64,000 nt of DNA from Clostridium fungisolvens (lineage in GTDB: Bacteria > Bacillota > Clostridia > Clostridiales > Clostridiaceae), in the NCBI RefSeq assembly GCF_014193895.1, contig NZ_BLZR01000001.1:4960001-5024000 (forward strand). The letters run 5' to 3'. The translations under genes and the position numbers were made by a program. Under the pieces are notes generated by a model that did no database searches, was not told the DNA's origin, and saw nothing but the letters and a program-made list of their open reading frames with translations. Below, in pieces: positions 35,576 to 44,472 of this stretch; the stretch's first letter is position 1; the number at the start of each line of letters is the position of its first letter.

Positions 35576-36826
35576 TTGAACTCTAGTCTTATGTGGGACT
35601 TTATAATATTAGTAATTTTATTAGCTCTTTCTAGTTTTTTTTCGGCAGCAGAGACTGCATTAATGTCTTTGAGTAAGATAAGAATAAGACATTTAGTGGA
35701 GGAAAATATAAAAGGAGCTAAGTTAGTGGAAAAACTAACAGAAGAACCTAATAAACTTTTAGGAAGTATTTTAATTGGTAATAATGTTGTGAATATAGGA
35801 GCTTCTGCTCTTGCTACAACTGTAACTGTAAGACTTGTAAAAAGTGATTGGGGGGCTGCTATAGCTACCGCAGTAATGACTATCTTAATATTAATATTTG
35901 GTGAGATAACTCCAAAGTCATTAGCTAAACAGAAGTCTGAATCTGTATCTTTACATTTAATAGGTCCTATAAGTTTAGTAGTTAATATATTAAAGCCATT
36001 TGTTTGGATATTTAATAAAATATCTCTATTGTTTATAAAAATGCTAGGTGGAGAGACTACTATCAATCAACATTTTATAACGGAAGAAGAACTTAAGACA
36101 ATTGTAAATGTAAGTGAGGAAGAGGGAGTACTGGAAATTGAAGAAAAGCAGATGATATACAATGTATTTGAATTTGGGGACCTTCAAGTAAAAGATGTAA
36201 TGGTACAAAGGATTGATATAATTGCAGCAAGTGTTGAAGTGACCTATGAAGAAATAATTCAAATAATAAAAGATGAACAATTCTCTAGGATACCTATATA
36301 TGGTGAGACTATAGATGACATATTAGGAGTTTTAAATGTGAAAGATTTAATACTGGCTGAGGATGTGAATAATAACTTTTCAGTCAAGGATTATATGAGG
36401 ACTCCTCTTTATACTTTTGAATTTAAAAAAATAACTGAACTTTTTGGTGAAATGAAAAAGACTAGAAACCATATGGCTGTAGTTCTAGATGAATATGGTG
36501 GAACCGTGGGAATTGTAACCATAGAGGATTTAGTGGAAGAAATTGTTGGTGATATTGAAGATGAATATGATGATGAAACTGATAATCCTATTGAGGTAGT
36601 AAAAGAAGATGAATATATCGTAGATGGAAGTATGAGGATAAATGATCTAAATGAATTAATAGGAACGAAGTTAGAATCTGAAGAATTTGATTCTATAGGA
36701 GGCTTTATAATAGGACAGATAGGTAAGATGCCTGAAGAAAATGAGGAAGTATCCTATCTTAATACAAGATTTGTAGTTGAAGAAGTTGAACGAAATAGAA
36801 TAAAGAAGGTTAGAATCTACACTTAA
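35576..36826 (+). CDS. CNNM/HlyC-CorC family membrane transporter
   Basis: This 416-residue protein starts at TTG 35576, preceded by GGGAGTGTGATG. A DUF21/CNNM membrane domain (1-190) carries ALSSFFSAAETALMSLS, IGNNVVNIGAS and FGEITPKSLA. A tandem CBS pair (about 200-325; VMVQRIDIIAA, FSRIPIYGETIDDILG, HMAVVLDEYGGTVGIVT) and a C-terminal CorC_HlyC domain (340-415) follow. Proteins of this type are linked to Mg or Co efflux and nucleotide sensing through CBS; the hemolysin name is historical. It is monocistronic, with a terminator. Confidence 0.93.
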   Translation: MNSSLMWDFIILVILLALSSFFSAAETALMSLSKIRIRHLVEENIKGAKLVEKLTEEPNKLLGSILIGNNVVNIGASALATTVTVRLVKSDWGAAIATAVMTILILIFGEITPKSLAKQKSESVSLHLIGPISLVVNILKPFVWIFNKISLLFIKMLGGETTINQHFITEEELKTIVNVSEEEGVLEIEEKQMIYNVFEFGDLQVKDVMVQRIDIIAASVEVTYEEIIQIIKDEQFSRIPIYGETIDDILGVLNVKDLILAEDVNNNFSVKDYMRTPLYTFEFKKITELFGEMKKTRNHMAVVLDEYGGTVGIVTIEDLVEEIVGDIEDEYDDETDNPIEVVKEDEYIVDGSMRINDLNELIGTKLESEEFDSIGGFIIGQIGKMPEENEEVSYLNTRFVVEEVERNRIKKVRIYT

Positions 36827-36869
36827 TAAAGAATGATGAGAAGAAAGCTAATATTTAGACTAATAATAA

Positions 36870-36926
36870 ATAAAGACCGTGCATGAAAGGAATTGTACTT
36901 CCTGGACTATGCATGGTCTTTGGCTT
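36870..36926 (+). terminator. Terminator after the CNNM gene
   Basis: AAAGACCGTGCAT pairs with ATGCATGGTCTTT, with an inner AGGAA/CTTCCT stem. Confidence 0.8.
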
Positions 36927-37093
36927 TATATATGAATTTAATAAATAAATGATTATTTTAAAGGTTTGAGCTAAAATATGAGATGGATTTATGATAACAT
37001 TAAATAAGTATTATCAAGGGGTTGGTGTGATATCTAATATATACAATATTTTACAACAATAATTATATTGTTTAAAGATAGGAATGATAATGA

Positions 37094-37534
37094 ATGAACT
37101 TTATGGAAGAAGCTCTTAAAGAGGCTATTATAGCTAAAAGTCTAAACGAAGTACCAGTAGGGGCCATAATTGTTAAGGATGGAATAATAATAGGAAGAGG
37201 GCATAATTTAAGGGAAAAAAGAAAATCTCCTTTGGCTCATGCTGAGATAATTGCTATTGAAGAAGCTTCCAGGAATCTTGGGTCGTGGAGATTAAGTGGA
37301 TGTGAAATGTTTGTGACCTTAGAACCTTGTGTTATGTGCGCAGGAGCTATAATACAAAGTAGAATATCAAAACTCCATATTGGAACATTTGATCCAAATG
37401 GAGGGGCTTGTGGTTCTATTATAAATTTGACCCAAAACACAAATCTAAGCTTTTTTGTACAGGTTAATTGGTGCTATGATGAGAGATGTAGTTTAATAAT
37501 AAGTGATTTTTTTAAGGAGAGAAGAAATAAATGA
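37094..37534 (+). CDS. tadA: tRNA-specific adenosine deaminase
   Basis: This 146-residue zinc deaminase has HAE at 49-51 (H49 Zn ligand, E51 proton shuttle) and PCVMC at 78-82 (C79 and C82 Zn ligands). It converts A34 to inosine in tRNA-Arg(ACG), the only usual bacterial substrate, which is encoded at 258-334. In many clostridia tadA sits near dnaX and the SRP RNA; here they are 18 kb apart. It has its own terminator whose stem starts at the stop codon. Confidence 0.95.
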   Translation: MNFMEEALKEAIIAKSLNEVPVGAIIVKDGIIIGRGHNLREKRKSPLAHAEIIAIEEASRNLGSWRLSGCEMFVTLEPCVMCAGAIIQSRISKLHIGTFDPNGGACGSIINLTQNTNLSFFVQVNWCYDERCSLIISDFFKERRNK

Positions 37535-37584
37535 CCTAGATAAATAGAGAATTAGCCTTTACTCTATTTATCTAGGTCATTTAA
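37530..37584. terminator. Bidirectional terminator after tadA
   Basis: AATGACCTAGATAAATAGAG pairs with CTCTATTTATCTAGGTCATT, a 20-base stem between convergent genes. Confidence 0.88.
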
Positions 37585-37590
37585 TATTAA

Positions 37591-38736
37591 TCAATAATAT
37601 TTACTATTTCGAATTATATTATTAAGTTTATCCACTGTAATAATAATATCTTCTAATGTATTAAAATAGTTAAAACTCAATCTAACAAGTCCATTGGGAA
37701 AAGTATTTATTAATTTATTATGAGAGGAGTTGGAAAACAGGCCTACTCCTGTATAAATTCCGTCTTCTAAGAGTTTTTCGTGAACAGTAATAGGATTGAG
37801 AGAATTAAGTTTTAATGATACTATGCAGCTTCTATCGATATTATTAGATTTTCCTATAATTTGTATATTATCTATATTTAATAATTCATTTATAAGCAAA
37901 GAAGTTAATTCGTCGGTTTTAAATTTAATGTTATCTATACCTATATTGAGTAAAAATTTTAATGCAAGGTTTAATCCATATATACCAATATAGTTTAAGG
38001 TTCCTAGTTCAAGCTTTTCATTAATAGCACCCATACTATTAGGTGGAACCTGACTATTGATGTTATTTACTGAAGACATATTATTAATAAGTTTATCACT
38101 ACCAATAAAGCCTCCTATGCCTTCTGGACCAAGTAAATACTTATTTCCACTAAAAATTATCGCATCTGCATGGATGTCCTCATTGTCTATGTTAATGGTT
38201 CCAAGACTTTGAGATGCATCAACTATAAAAAATAGGTTGTATTTAGCGCAAATATCACCAATTTGTCTTAACGGTAGGATTGTCCCAGATACATTCGAAA
38301 CATGAGATAGGACAACTGCTTTGGTGTGCCTATTAATTAATCTAGGAATTATTGTGGTGTCTAGTTCACCTGATTCAGTACAAGGGATTTTTGAAATATC
38401 TAAACCATTATATATCATAGAATTTATGGGTTTCATAATAACATCATTTTCAACAGATGAAACAATAACATGATCATTTTTATTAAGTATGCCCTTAAGG
38501 ATCATATTAATCGCAAGTGTGGAATTTGAGGTAAATACTACATTGCCATCCTTCTTAAAGTTTACCAATCTACATAAAAGGCCTCTTGTCTCTTCTATCA
38601 TGGATTTTATTTCTTCTATATATCCTATAAAGTTTCTATTTGATTCTAGCATTCTAAAATATTTAAAGATATTTTCATATAGATTAGGTACCTTTGGGTA
38701 AGAAGCGAAGGCATTATTTAAATAAATCGTTCTCAT
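37591..38736 (-). CDS. Cysteine-desulfurase-like class V aminotransferase lacking the usual cysteine
   Basis: This 381-residue PLP fold protein has TNSTLAIN (phosphate cup, about 69-77), IVDASQSLG (171-179) with the ring-binding Asp, and FSGNKYLLGPEG with Schiff-base K199. Class V relatives of this length in clostridia carry GLHCAP near residue 333 with the catalytic Cys. Here the same place reads GLFSNSSHN (332-340), so Ser or Asn replaces Cys. The usual EHNS before the cofactor is ENDV. It may therefore be a lyase or aminotransferase of different specificity, or a decayed desulfurase. RBS GGAGGTATG precedes the ATG. It is monocistronic. Confidence 0.85.
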   Translation of the reverse strand: MRTIYLNNAFASYPKVPNLYENIFKYFRMLESNRNFIGYIEEIKSMIEETRGLLCRLVNFKKDGNVVFTSNSTLAINMILKGILNKNDHVIVSSVENDVIMKPINSMIYNGLDISKIPCTESGELDTTIIPRLINRHTKAVVLSHVSNVSGTILPLRQIGDICAKYNLFFIVDASQSLGTINIDNEDIHADAIIFSGNKYLLGPEGIGGFIGSDKLINNMSSVNNINSQVPPNSMGAINEKLELGTLNYIGIYGLNLALKFLLNIGIDNIKFKTDELTSLLINELLNIDNIQIIGKSNNIDRSCIVSLKLNSLNPITVHEKLLEDGIYTGVGLFSNSSHNKLINTFPNGLVRLSFNYFNTLEDIIITVDKLNNIIRNSKYY

Positions 38737-39189
38737 TTCATACCTCCAAACTTTATAAAGCTACTTTCATATTAAATATATTATTGAAGGTGAAGTTTTA
38801 TGAGATATAGATACAACAGTTCCAAATAAAATTTATTTATCAAGAAAAATACAATTAATAATTAATAAGATTATTGGTGTATTTTTAAATAATAGGAATG
38901 GAATATCTATAGGAATAATTTTAAAAGTCAAAGGGGAAATATTTTTGGGAATATATGTAATATTTATTGAAATGCAATAAAAAGTGTACAAACTATTTAT
39001 ATATAAGTGCTATAATTAAAGATGTACAGTTTTTATATTAAAGTATAAACGGTACAACCAATTTTATGTTTATAAAAATGTACGAGTTATATATATGATG
39101 TGGTTTTATGGTGCGATAAATTATTTTTAAAGAAATAACTTTATATAAATTAGTACCTATTTTTGAGGATATATGGAGGGAGAAGAGAT
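38737..39189. other. Intergenic region between divergent genes
   Basis: No gene is supported. A terminator-like hairpin AAAAATACAA/TTGGTGTATTTTT lies at 38845-38887. Several TGTAC motifs occur at 38990-39080 (GTGTACAAAC, GATGTACAG, GGTACAAC, ATGTACGAG) ahead of the next gene; their meaning is unclear. Confidence 0.4.
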
Positions 39190-39690
39190 ATGGAGAAGGT
39201 AGAAATGTTAGTGGGTTATGATATGAACCTATTTGCTCAAAAATTTGAGGAGAATTCTAATAAGATTTCTGGATTTATGTACAATTACTTTAAATCTACT
39301 ATAGGTGATAAGGTAGCTGGAATGAATTTGGAGGAAAATGTTCTTTTTGCATGGTCATATTATTTTGTTCAAATCGCCAATGAGAATTCTGAAGTTGGAG
39401 AAAAGATAATGCAAGGTATGTTAGCTCATTTCGACTACTTGATTAATTCAAAAGATGAAGTTGAGATAAGAGGTGCAGATGGAAATAAACCAGATGAAAA
39501 CAGACCTAAATATCTTCTTTTGGATGAAAGCTTTTGCTCAATTTGGTTTAAGTCTAGTATATGTTCAATGTTATCATATATATATGGACAGGATAACTTT
39601 GAAAAAGCACATAAATTTTTAGAAGAGAATTATTACAGCAAAAATGAGAGATATAGAAGTATGATGCTGAAAACTGAAGATGAAGAATAA
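39190..39690 (+). CDS. Hypothetical protein
   Basis: The start is ATG 39190 with GGAGGGAGAAGAG as RBS; the TTG at 39163 precedes this RBS. The 166-residue product is acidic and mostly helical without signal or membrane segments. It carries VGYDMNLFAQKFEENSNK near the N-terminus and two cysteines in FCSIWFKSSICSML (about 122-135). I do not recognise the family. It is monocistronic, followed by a terminator. Confidence 0.7.
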   Translation: MEKVEMLVGYDMNLFAQKFEENSNKISGFMYNYFKSTIGDKVAGMNLEENVLFAWSYYFVQIANENSEVGEKIMQGMLAHFDYLINSKDEVEIRGADGNKPDENRPKYLLLDESFCSIWFKSSICSMLSYIYGQDNFEKAHKFLEENYYSKNERYRSMMLKTEDEE

Positions 39691-39714
39691 TTTTGTAAGT
39701 TATTTAGTGATAGG

Positions 39715-39755
39715 AAGCTGCTATACTGGATTCAGGTGTAGCAGTTTTAATTTTT
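39715..39755 (+). terminator. Terminator after the hypothetical gene
   Basis: AAGCTGCTATAC pairs with GTGTAGCAGTTT and is followed by TAATTTTTG. Confidence 0.75.
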
Positions 39756-39933
39756 GTTTCTAGCAAATTATAATGAGATTTTATTATAAGCAATAGCGAA
39801 AAACTAATTAGTATAGGTATAAAATATTCATATTATAGTATTTTTAATAATATAAATGTAGAGTTGTGAGTTATAGAGTTCCCAGGTTAACTATTAATTT
39901 ACCATGCTAAGAGTAATAAAATGTAAATTGCTA

Positions 39934-39963
39934 TTGAATAAATTAATTATGCAGTGATATAAT
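39934..39963 (+). promoter_or_regulatory. Promoter candidate for the small RNA
   Basis: TTGAAT (934-939) and TATAAT (958-963) are 18 bases apart, in a region with no open frame downstream. Confidence 0.5.
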
Positions 39964-39969
39964 TTAAAT

Positions 39970-40186
39970 TGGTTTGAGGTTAAATGTAAAGTTTCCTTAG
40001 TAAATATAATATAATATAATATAATATAATTATTTTAAAATTTGGTAACAATATAAAATGTACGAGAGTATATTGTATATAGATAAAACATTGAAGGATA
40101 ATAACAATTATCCTGGGACGAATGAGCCCGTTAAAATTGGGACGAAAGAGCCCGTGAAGAAAGGCACCTGCCAAGGTGCCTTTTGT
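39970..40186 (+). ncRNA. Candidate small RNA with serial hairpins and terminator
   Basis: Downstream of a good promoter and with no coding frame, the sequence holds GGATAATAACAATTATCC (40096-40113). Two near-identical hairpins follow: GGGACGAATGAGCCCG (40115-40130) and GGGACGAAAGAGCCCG (40139-40154). It ends in the terminator AAGGCACCTgccaAGGTGCCTTTT (40161-40184). The two copies differ by one loop base. The layout resembles protein-titrating or two-hairpin riboswitch RNAs, but it fits no class I can name; the guanidine-II tetraloop pattern is not met because these loops are longer. Confidence 0.5.
40003..40031. repeat. Five-base microsatellite (TATAA)n
   Basis: About five consecutive TATAA units lie inside the candidate small RNA, so repeat-length changes would alter its 5' part. 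Confidence 0.8.
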
Positions 40187-40191
40187 TATTT

Positions 40192-41730
40192 CTAAATACC
40201 AAAGTTCTTTCTCAAAGCATAATGAACTATAAATTTCTCTGAAAAGTTAGGGTTGGATGAGCCCCCATCTCCATAACACCAGGTTATCTTATACTTAGGT
40301 TTTTTGATATTTCTGCTTATATTCTTCGTGTTACCTAGAACACCAAACTTATATAAGAAGTTTAAACAATTATCTATGCTAGTTATGTTTGGATAATTTG
40401 CGACATTTTTATTATAGAAATTTTTTATGGTAGCATAGTCAAAGGTTTGATATTTAAGATCTCTTATTAGATTTAGAGATTCTTGTACTACTTTAGGGTT
40501 GTTATGAATAGATAATTCGTTCTCTAATTCATTTAAAAATTTACTTGAATAGGTTGGTTTACAACTAGTAAAAAGTTGAGAGCCAAAGTATTTTGCATTA
40601 GGATAGGTATTCTTTATAATGTTTAAGTAATTTATGATATCTCTTGGTCGCCCGAAGCTATAATCCATAAGGTAATCAGAGGCTTCTTGGTGATTTATTT
40701 TTTCAGGAAAAAGTCTTCTATAAATACACTCCTTGCTCATGTTGGAAAAATCCTTTACAGAAACAGAAATTTTAGATAAAACCATATCCATTAATGGATT
40801 GTCCCAAGGATCCTTATAGTTATTCTTTGGCCAATTTAGATTTACTTCTGAATCAACAATAAGCCTATTAAGATTAGCTGAGTATAAATGAAGCATGTTT
40901 AGAATATCATCTCGAAGTAATATGAGTATACGACTATTTGAGGAGTTAGTGTTTATAAGTCTTAAGTTTATATCATTACTAACAGCAATTAATGAAAGTA
41001 ATAAGTCTATATATGAAAAATCATCTTGCATATTCCGTTGAAACTCATCTAAATCGTCATATATCAATATTAGATCATAGTTTGGCAAACATTTATTTAA
41101 CAAACAATCTAGTTTATTAAGTAGATTATAATACTTATTTTTTTGAAAGTTTTTAGTTATGTTATAAGCTATTTCTGCAGAAGTGTTTATTTCATTTAAG
41201 GCGGTAGGGATTTTTACTATTCCACCAAGTTTATTATTGCTGCTTTTACTATAAGAATTTACTGTAAAAATACTATCTGAATAAAGATTGCAATAAAATC
41301 GTTTTAACCTATTATGGTAAAACACTGTTTTCATATTATGTGGATTTGGTTTACCTGATAATATTAACTTACATATCTCCAGAAGGATTGTCCATTTCCA
41401 AAACGCTGAAAGTTCACTTTTAGGAAGTACTGTTTCATTTAGGTCAATTAAGCTTTGGAGATTAAAATCACTTATTTTTCTAGTGGTGCATAGATACCCA
41501 TTGGTTGCATAATTTTTTTCAATATATTTAGCTAGTATTGTTTTACCAGTTCCTTTGCGTCCTGAAATTATGAATTTGTTTTTATTTGATATTATTTCAT
41601 CATAATTGCTATTTATATAAAATAAGTCCAAGAAATTCTTTTCAGTGGATTCACTTTCACCATTGGCATAACCGATAAATATATCTTTAAGCTTAATATT
41701 ATCATTAAAGAGATTATTATTTTTAGACAA
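40192..41730 (-). CDS. P-loop ATPase, Sll1717-like
   Basis: The likely start is TTG 41730 behind GGGTGAT; an in-frame GTG at 41739 overlaps that RBS. The product has 512 residues. Walker A GRKGTGKT (about 57-64) follows a leader with GYANGESE, and Walker B is LILIYDDLDEF (about 220-230), followed by a conserved arginine-rich sensor region and a C-terminal helical part with a winged-helix feel. The order fits Sll1717-family P-loop ATPases, STAND-related proteins of unknown role often found in accessory and defence contexts. No partner effector gene is adjacent. It shares its downstream region with the candidate small RNA. Confidence 0.72.
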   Translation of the reverse strand: MSKNNNLFNDNIKLKDIFIGYANGESESTEKNFLDLFYINSNYDEIISNKNKFIISGRKGTGKTILAKYIEKNYATNGYLCTTRKISDFNLQSLIDLNETVLPKSELSAFWKWTILLEICKLILSGKPNPHNMKTVFYHNRLKRFYCNLYSDSIFTVNSYSKSSNNKLGGIVKIPTALNEINTSAEIAYNITKNFQKNKYYNLLNKLDCLLNKCLPNYDLILIYDDLDEFQRNMQDDFSYIDLLLSLIAVSNDINLRLINTNSSNSRILILLRDDILNMLHLYSANLNRLIVDSEVNLNWPKNNYKDPWDNPLMDMVLSKISVSVKDFSNMSKECIYRRLFPEKINHQEASDYLMDYSFGRPRDIINYLNIIKNTYPNAKYFGSQLFTSCKPTYSSKFLNELENELSIHNNPKVVQESLNLIRDLKYQTFDYATIKNFYNKNVANYPNITSIDNCLNFLYKFGVLGNTKNISRNIKKPKYKITWCYGDGGSSNPNFSEKFIVHYALRKNFGI

Positions 41731-41739
41731 TAAAATCAC

Positions 41740-41948
41740 CCACTAAGTTTTAATATAAACATTAATAATATTATAATACAACTTCAAAAAAATTCCAATG
41801 AATTGTTACTGACAAAATATTATGTTGTTACTATACTCTAATATATATATAAAATAGGGAAAACATTCTAAATAAATACACAAATATCAATGCAATTGCA
41901 TTTATACATATATGAAAATATTACTATAAGAAAAAATGAATAAATTAC
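41740..41948. other. Intergenic, no gene seen
   Basis: AT-rich DNA between divergent ATPase and amino acid importer promoters. Confidence 0.35.
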
Positions 41949-41977
41949 TTGACCAACTTGCACTTTGTAAATATAAT
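41949..41977 (+). promoter_or_regulatory. Promoter of the amino acid importer operon
   Basis: TTGACC (949-954) and a consensus TATAAT (972-977) are exactly 17 bases apart. Confidence 0.75.
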
Positions 41978-42021
41978 ATTATTATGTTAAGCAAAGAATT
42001 ATAAAATATTATGAAGAACAA

Positions 42022-42068
42022 TGGCGTTCTTTGAGGGGTATTCTATACCCTTTGAAGGGCGTCTTTTA
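42022..42068 (+). promoter_or_regulatory. Leader terminator/attenuator before the amino acid importer
   Basis: GGCGTTCTTTGAGGGGTA pairs with TATACCCTTTGAAGGGCGTC (several wobbles) and is followed by TTTT. It lies between promoter and first gene, so it can stop transcription early. No T-box or known riboswitch core is visible in the short (about 40-base) leader before it. Confidence 0.6.
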
Positions 42069-42090
42069 AATTATGGAGGGGGAAATAATA

Positions 42091-42855
42091 ATGTTAAAAA
42101 AAGCATTAGCACTGCTTACTGCAGTTACGATTTTAGGGGCTACTTTTGTTGGATGTTCAAAGAAAGATGAAGGAACAAGCAAGAAATATGTCATTGCAAC
42201 AGATGCTACATTTGCGCCATTTGAATATGAAAAGGACGGAAAATACATAGGAATAGATATGGAACTACTTGAGGCTATATCAAAAAGTGAAAATTTTCAA
42301 TATGAATTAAAGCCAATGAATTTTAAGGGTATAATTCCTGGTATGACTTCAAATCAAATAGATGCAGCAATAGCTGCTATGAGTATAACTGATGAAAGAA
42401 AAAAATCTTTAGATTTCTCAGACCCATATTTTGATGCAGGTATTTCAATAGTAGTTAAGGCTGATAATGATAAGATAAAATCAGCAGATGATTTAAAAGG
42501 TAAAATATTTGCTGTTAAAAAAGGTACAGCTGGTGCTAAATTTGCAGAAGAAAATAAAGATAAATATGGTGCTACTATAAGATACTTTGATGATTCTCCA
42601 TCAATGTTCCAAGAAGTTATAAACGGAAATGCAGACGTTACTTTTGAAGATTATCCAGTTATAGCATATAAGATTTCAACTGATTCTACACCTACTTTAA
42701 AAGTTGTTGGTGATAGATTAACTAAAGATCAATATGGGTTTGCAGTAGTTAAGGGCAAGAACAAGGAACTACTTGATAAATTCAATGCTGGATTAAAGAA
42801 GCTTAAAGAAAATGGCGAATATGATAAAATACTAGCAAAATATATCAAAAAGTAA
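42091..42855 (+). CDS. Polar amino acid ABC transporter, substrate-binding lipoprotein
   Basis: The start is ATG 42091 after GGAGGGGGA; the ATG at 42073 lies before that RBS. The 254-residue product has lipobox TFVGC (Cys at 21), then a family 3 binding fold with YVIATDATFAPFEYEKDGK, GIDMELLEAI and AAMSITDERKKSLDFSDPYF, the signature of His/Gln/Arg/cystine binders. The ligand is unresolved. It is first gene of a three-gene importer operon. Confidence 0.94.
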   Translation: MLKKALALLTAVTILGATFVGCSKKDEGTSKKYVIATDATFAPFEYEKDGKYIGIDMELLEAISKSENFQYELKPMNFKGIIPGMTSNQIDAAIAAMSITDERKKSLDFSDPYFDAGISIVVKADNDKIKSADDLKGKIFAVKKGTAGAKFAEENKDKYGATIRYFDDSPSMFQEVINGNADVTFEDYPVIAYKISTDSTPTLKVVGDRLTKDQYGFAVVKGKNKELLDKFNAGLKKLKENGEYDKILAKYIKK

Positions 42856-42868
42856 TAGGAGGCTCTAA

Positions 42869-43513
42869 ATGGATAGTTTTTCTATAATTAAAGATAGCCT
42901 TCCAAGTTTATTAAGTGGGTTAACGGTAACTATTAAGCTTACCGTTATCTCGTTATTTTTTGCATCTATACTTGGAATAGTATTTGGTCTTTTAAATATA
43001 TCTAAAAATAAGGTATTAAAGACAATAGCAGTTATTTATATTGATATAATAAGAGGTACCCCTCTTATTGTACAAGCTTTCTTTATTTACTTTGCCATTC
43101 CAGGTGCTTTGGACATAAAAATCGGAGCTGAGTTTGCTGGATGTTTGGCATTGAGCTTAAATGCCGGAGCTTATATGGCAGAAATATTTAGAGCTGGTAT
43201 ACAGTCTTTGGATAAAGGTCAGATGGAGGCTGCAAGAAGCTTAGGACTTCCGTATTCTAAAGCTATGACTAAGGTAATTTTACCTCAAGCCATAAAGAGA
43301 ATGACTCCTGCGATAATAAATCAATTTATAATATCCTTAAAGGATACTTCAATATTATCAGTAATCGGAATAAGAGAACTTACACAAAGTGGTGAAATAA
43401 TAATTGCATCTAACTTTAAGTCAACACAAATATGGGGTACAGTAGCAGTAATGTATTTCTTAATTATAACATTGCTTTCAATCATCTCTAAGAGAATAGA
43501 AAGGAGCATGTAA
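42869..43513 (+). CDS. Polar amino acid ABC transporter permease
   Basis: This 214-residue His/Glu/Gln/Arg-type (HEQRo) permease has about five helices and the EAA loop MEAARSLGLPYSKAMTKVIL. RBS TAGGAGG. It lies 13 bases after the binding protein and 1 base before the ATPase. Confidence 0.95.
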   Translation: MDSFSIIKDSLPSLLSGLTVTIKLTVISLFFASILGIVFGLLNISKNKVLKTIAVIYIDIIRGTPLIVQAFFIYFAIPGALDIKIGAEFAGCLALSLNAGAYMAEIFRAGIQSLDKGQMEAARSLGLPYSKAMTKVILPQAIKRMTPAIINQFIISLKDTSILSVIGIRELTQSGEIIIASNFKSTQIWGTVAVMYFLIITLLSIISKRIERSM

Positions 43514-43514
43514 A

Positions 43515-44237
43515 ATGATAAAAGTTAATGGATTAAAGAAACATTTTGGAAAGTTGGAAGTGTTAAAAGGTATTGATTTGCATGTAAGTCAAGGTGAGGT
43601 GCTTTGCCTTATAGGTCCATCTGGATCAGGAAAAAGTACACTGCTTAGATGTTTAAACAGATTAGAAGATATAGATGGCGGAAGTGTATTGATAGACGAA
43701 GAAGCTATTAGTGATTTAAAAATTGATATAAATAAGATAAGAGAAAAGATAGGAATGGTTTTTCAATCATTTAATTTATTTCCTCATTTAAGTGTAATTG
43801 ATAATATTACATTGGCACCTGTTGAACTAAAAAAGATGGGTAAGGCAGAAGCTAAGAAGAAGGCCTTAGAACTTTTGGAAAAGGTAGGGCTTGCTAGTAA
43901 AGCTAATGAGTATCCTGACAATTTATCTGGTGGCCAGAAGCAAAGAGTTGCTATAGCAAGGGCTTTAGCTATGAATCCAGAGATAATGCTTTTTGATGAA
44001 CCTACATCTGCGCTAGATCCAGAAATGGTTGGAGAAGTATTGCAGGTTATGAAAGAGCTAGCTAATGAAGGAATGACTATGGTAGTAGTGACTCATGAGA
44101 TGGGATTTGCTAGAGAAGTTGCTGATAGAGTGATTTTTATGGATGGTGGATATATTGTTGAACAAGGCGATCCTAAAGATATTTTCTCCAATCCACAAAA
44201 TGCAAGAACTAAAGATTTCTTAAATAAGGTTCTATAG
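43515..44237 (+). CDS. Polar amino acid ABC transporter ATPase
   Basis: This 240-residue GlnQ-type ATPase has Walker A GPSGSGKST (32-40), signature LSGGQKQR, Walker B IMLFDEP and the His switch VVTHEM. It completes the importer with the two preceding genes. A strong terminator follows. Confidence 0.96.
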   Translation: MIKVNGLKKHFGKLEVLKGIDLHVSQGEVLCLIGPSGSGKSTLLRCLNRLEDIDGGSVLIDEEAISDLKIDINKIREKIGMVFQSFNLFPHLSVIDNITLAPVELKKMGKAEAKKKALELLEKVGLASKANEYPDNLSGGQKQRVAIARALAMNPEIMLFDEPTSALDPEMVGEVLQVMKELANEGMTMVVVTHEMGFAREVADRVIFMDGGYIVEQGDPKDIFSNPQNARTKDFLNKVL

Positions 44238-44257
44238 AATAAAATAAAGATTTATAA

Positions 44258-44308
44258 AAAAAAGTGGTTTAATACTGAAGTTAATTTTAGTATTAGATCA
44301 CTTTTTTG
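44258..44308 (+). terminator. Terminator of the amino acid importer operon
   Basis: AAAAAGTGGTTTAATACT pairs with AGTATTAGATCACTTTTTT. Confidence 0.8.
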
Positions 44309-44354
44309 CTATATAGAAAATTATAAAACTAGGTAAAAAATGAGTAAAAAAGTA

Positions 44355-44383
44355 TTGAAGTTTTACTAAAAAAGATATACAAT
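44355..44383 (+). promoter_or_regulatory. Promoter of galKET
   Basis: TTGAAG (355-360) and TACAAT (378-383) are 17 bases apart, 90 bases upstream of galK. Confidence 0.55.
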
Positions 44384-44472
44384 TTAATCATGATAACCTT
44401 TTCGGTTAGTATTTAGAAAATAAAATTGATGTAAGTTTATATATTTTTAAATTATTATGGGAGGAATTTATA

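Noticed and set aside
35554..36066. 170-codon minus-strand frame opposite the CNNM gene
   Set aside because: Antisense shadow of a clear membrane-protein gene.
40115..40154. Guanidine-II (mini-ykkC) riboswitch
   Set aside because: Two tandem hairpins with GGGACG look similar at first, but the loops are too long for the ACGR tetraloop and no guanidine transporter gene follows.
40003..40154. CRISPR array from the short repeats near 40 kb
   Set aside because: Only a five-base microsatellite and two 16-base hairpin copies exist; there are no regular spacers.
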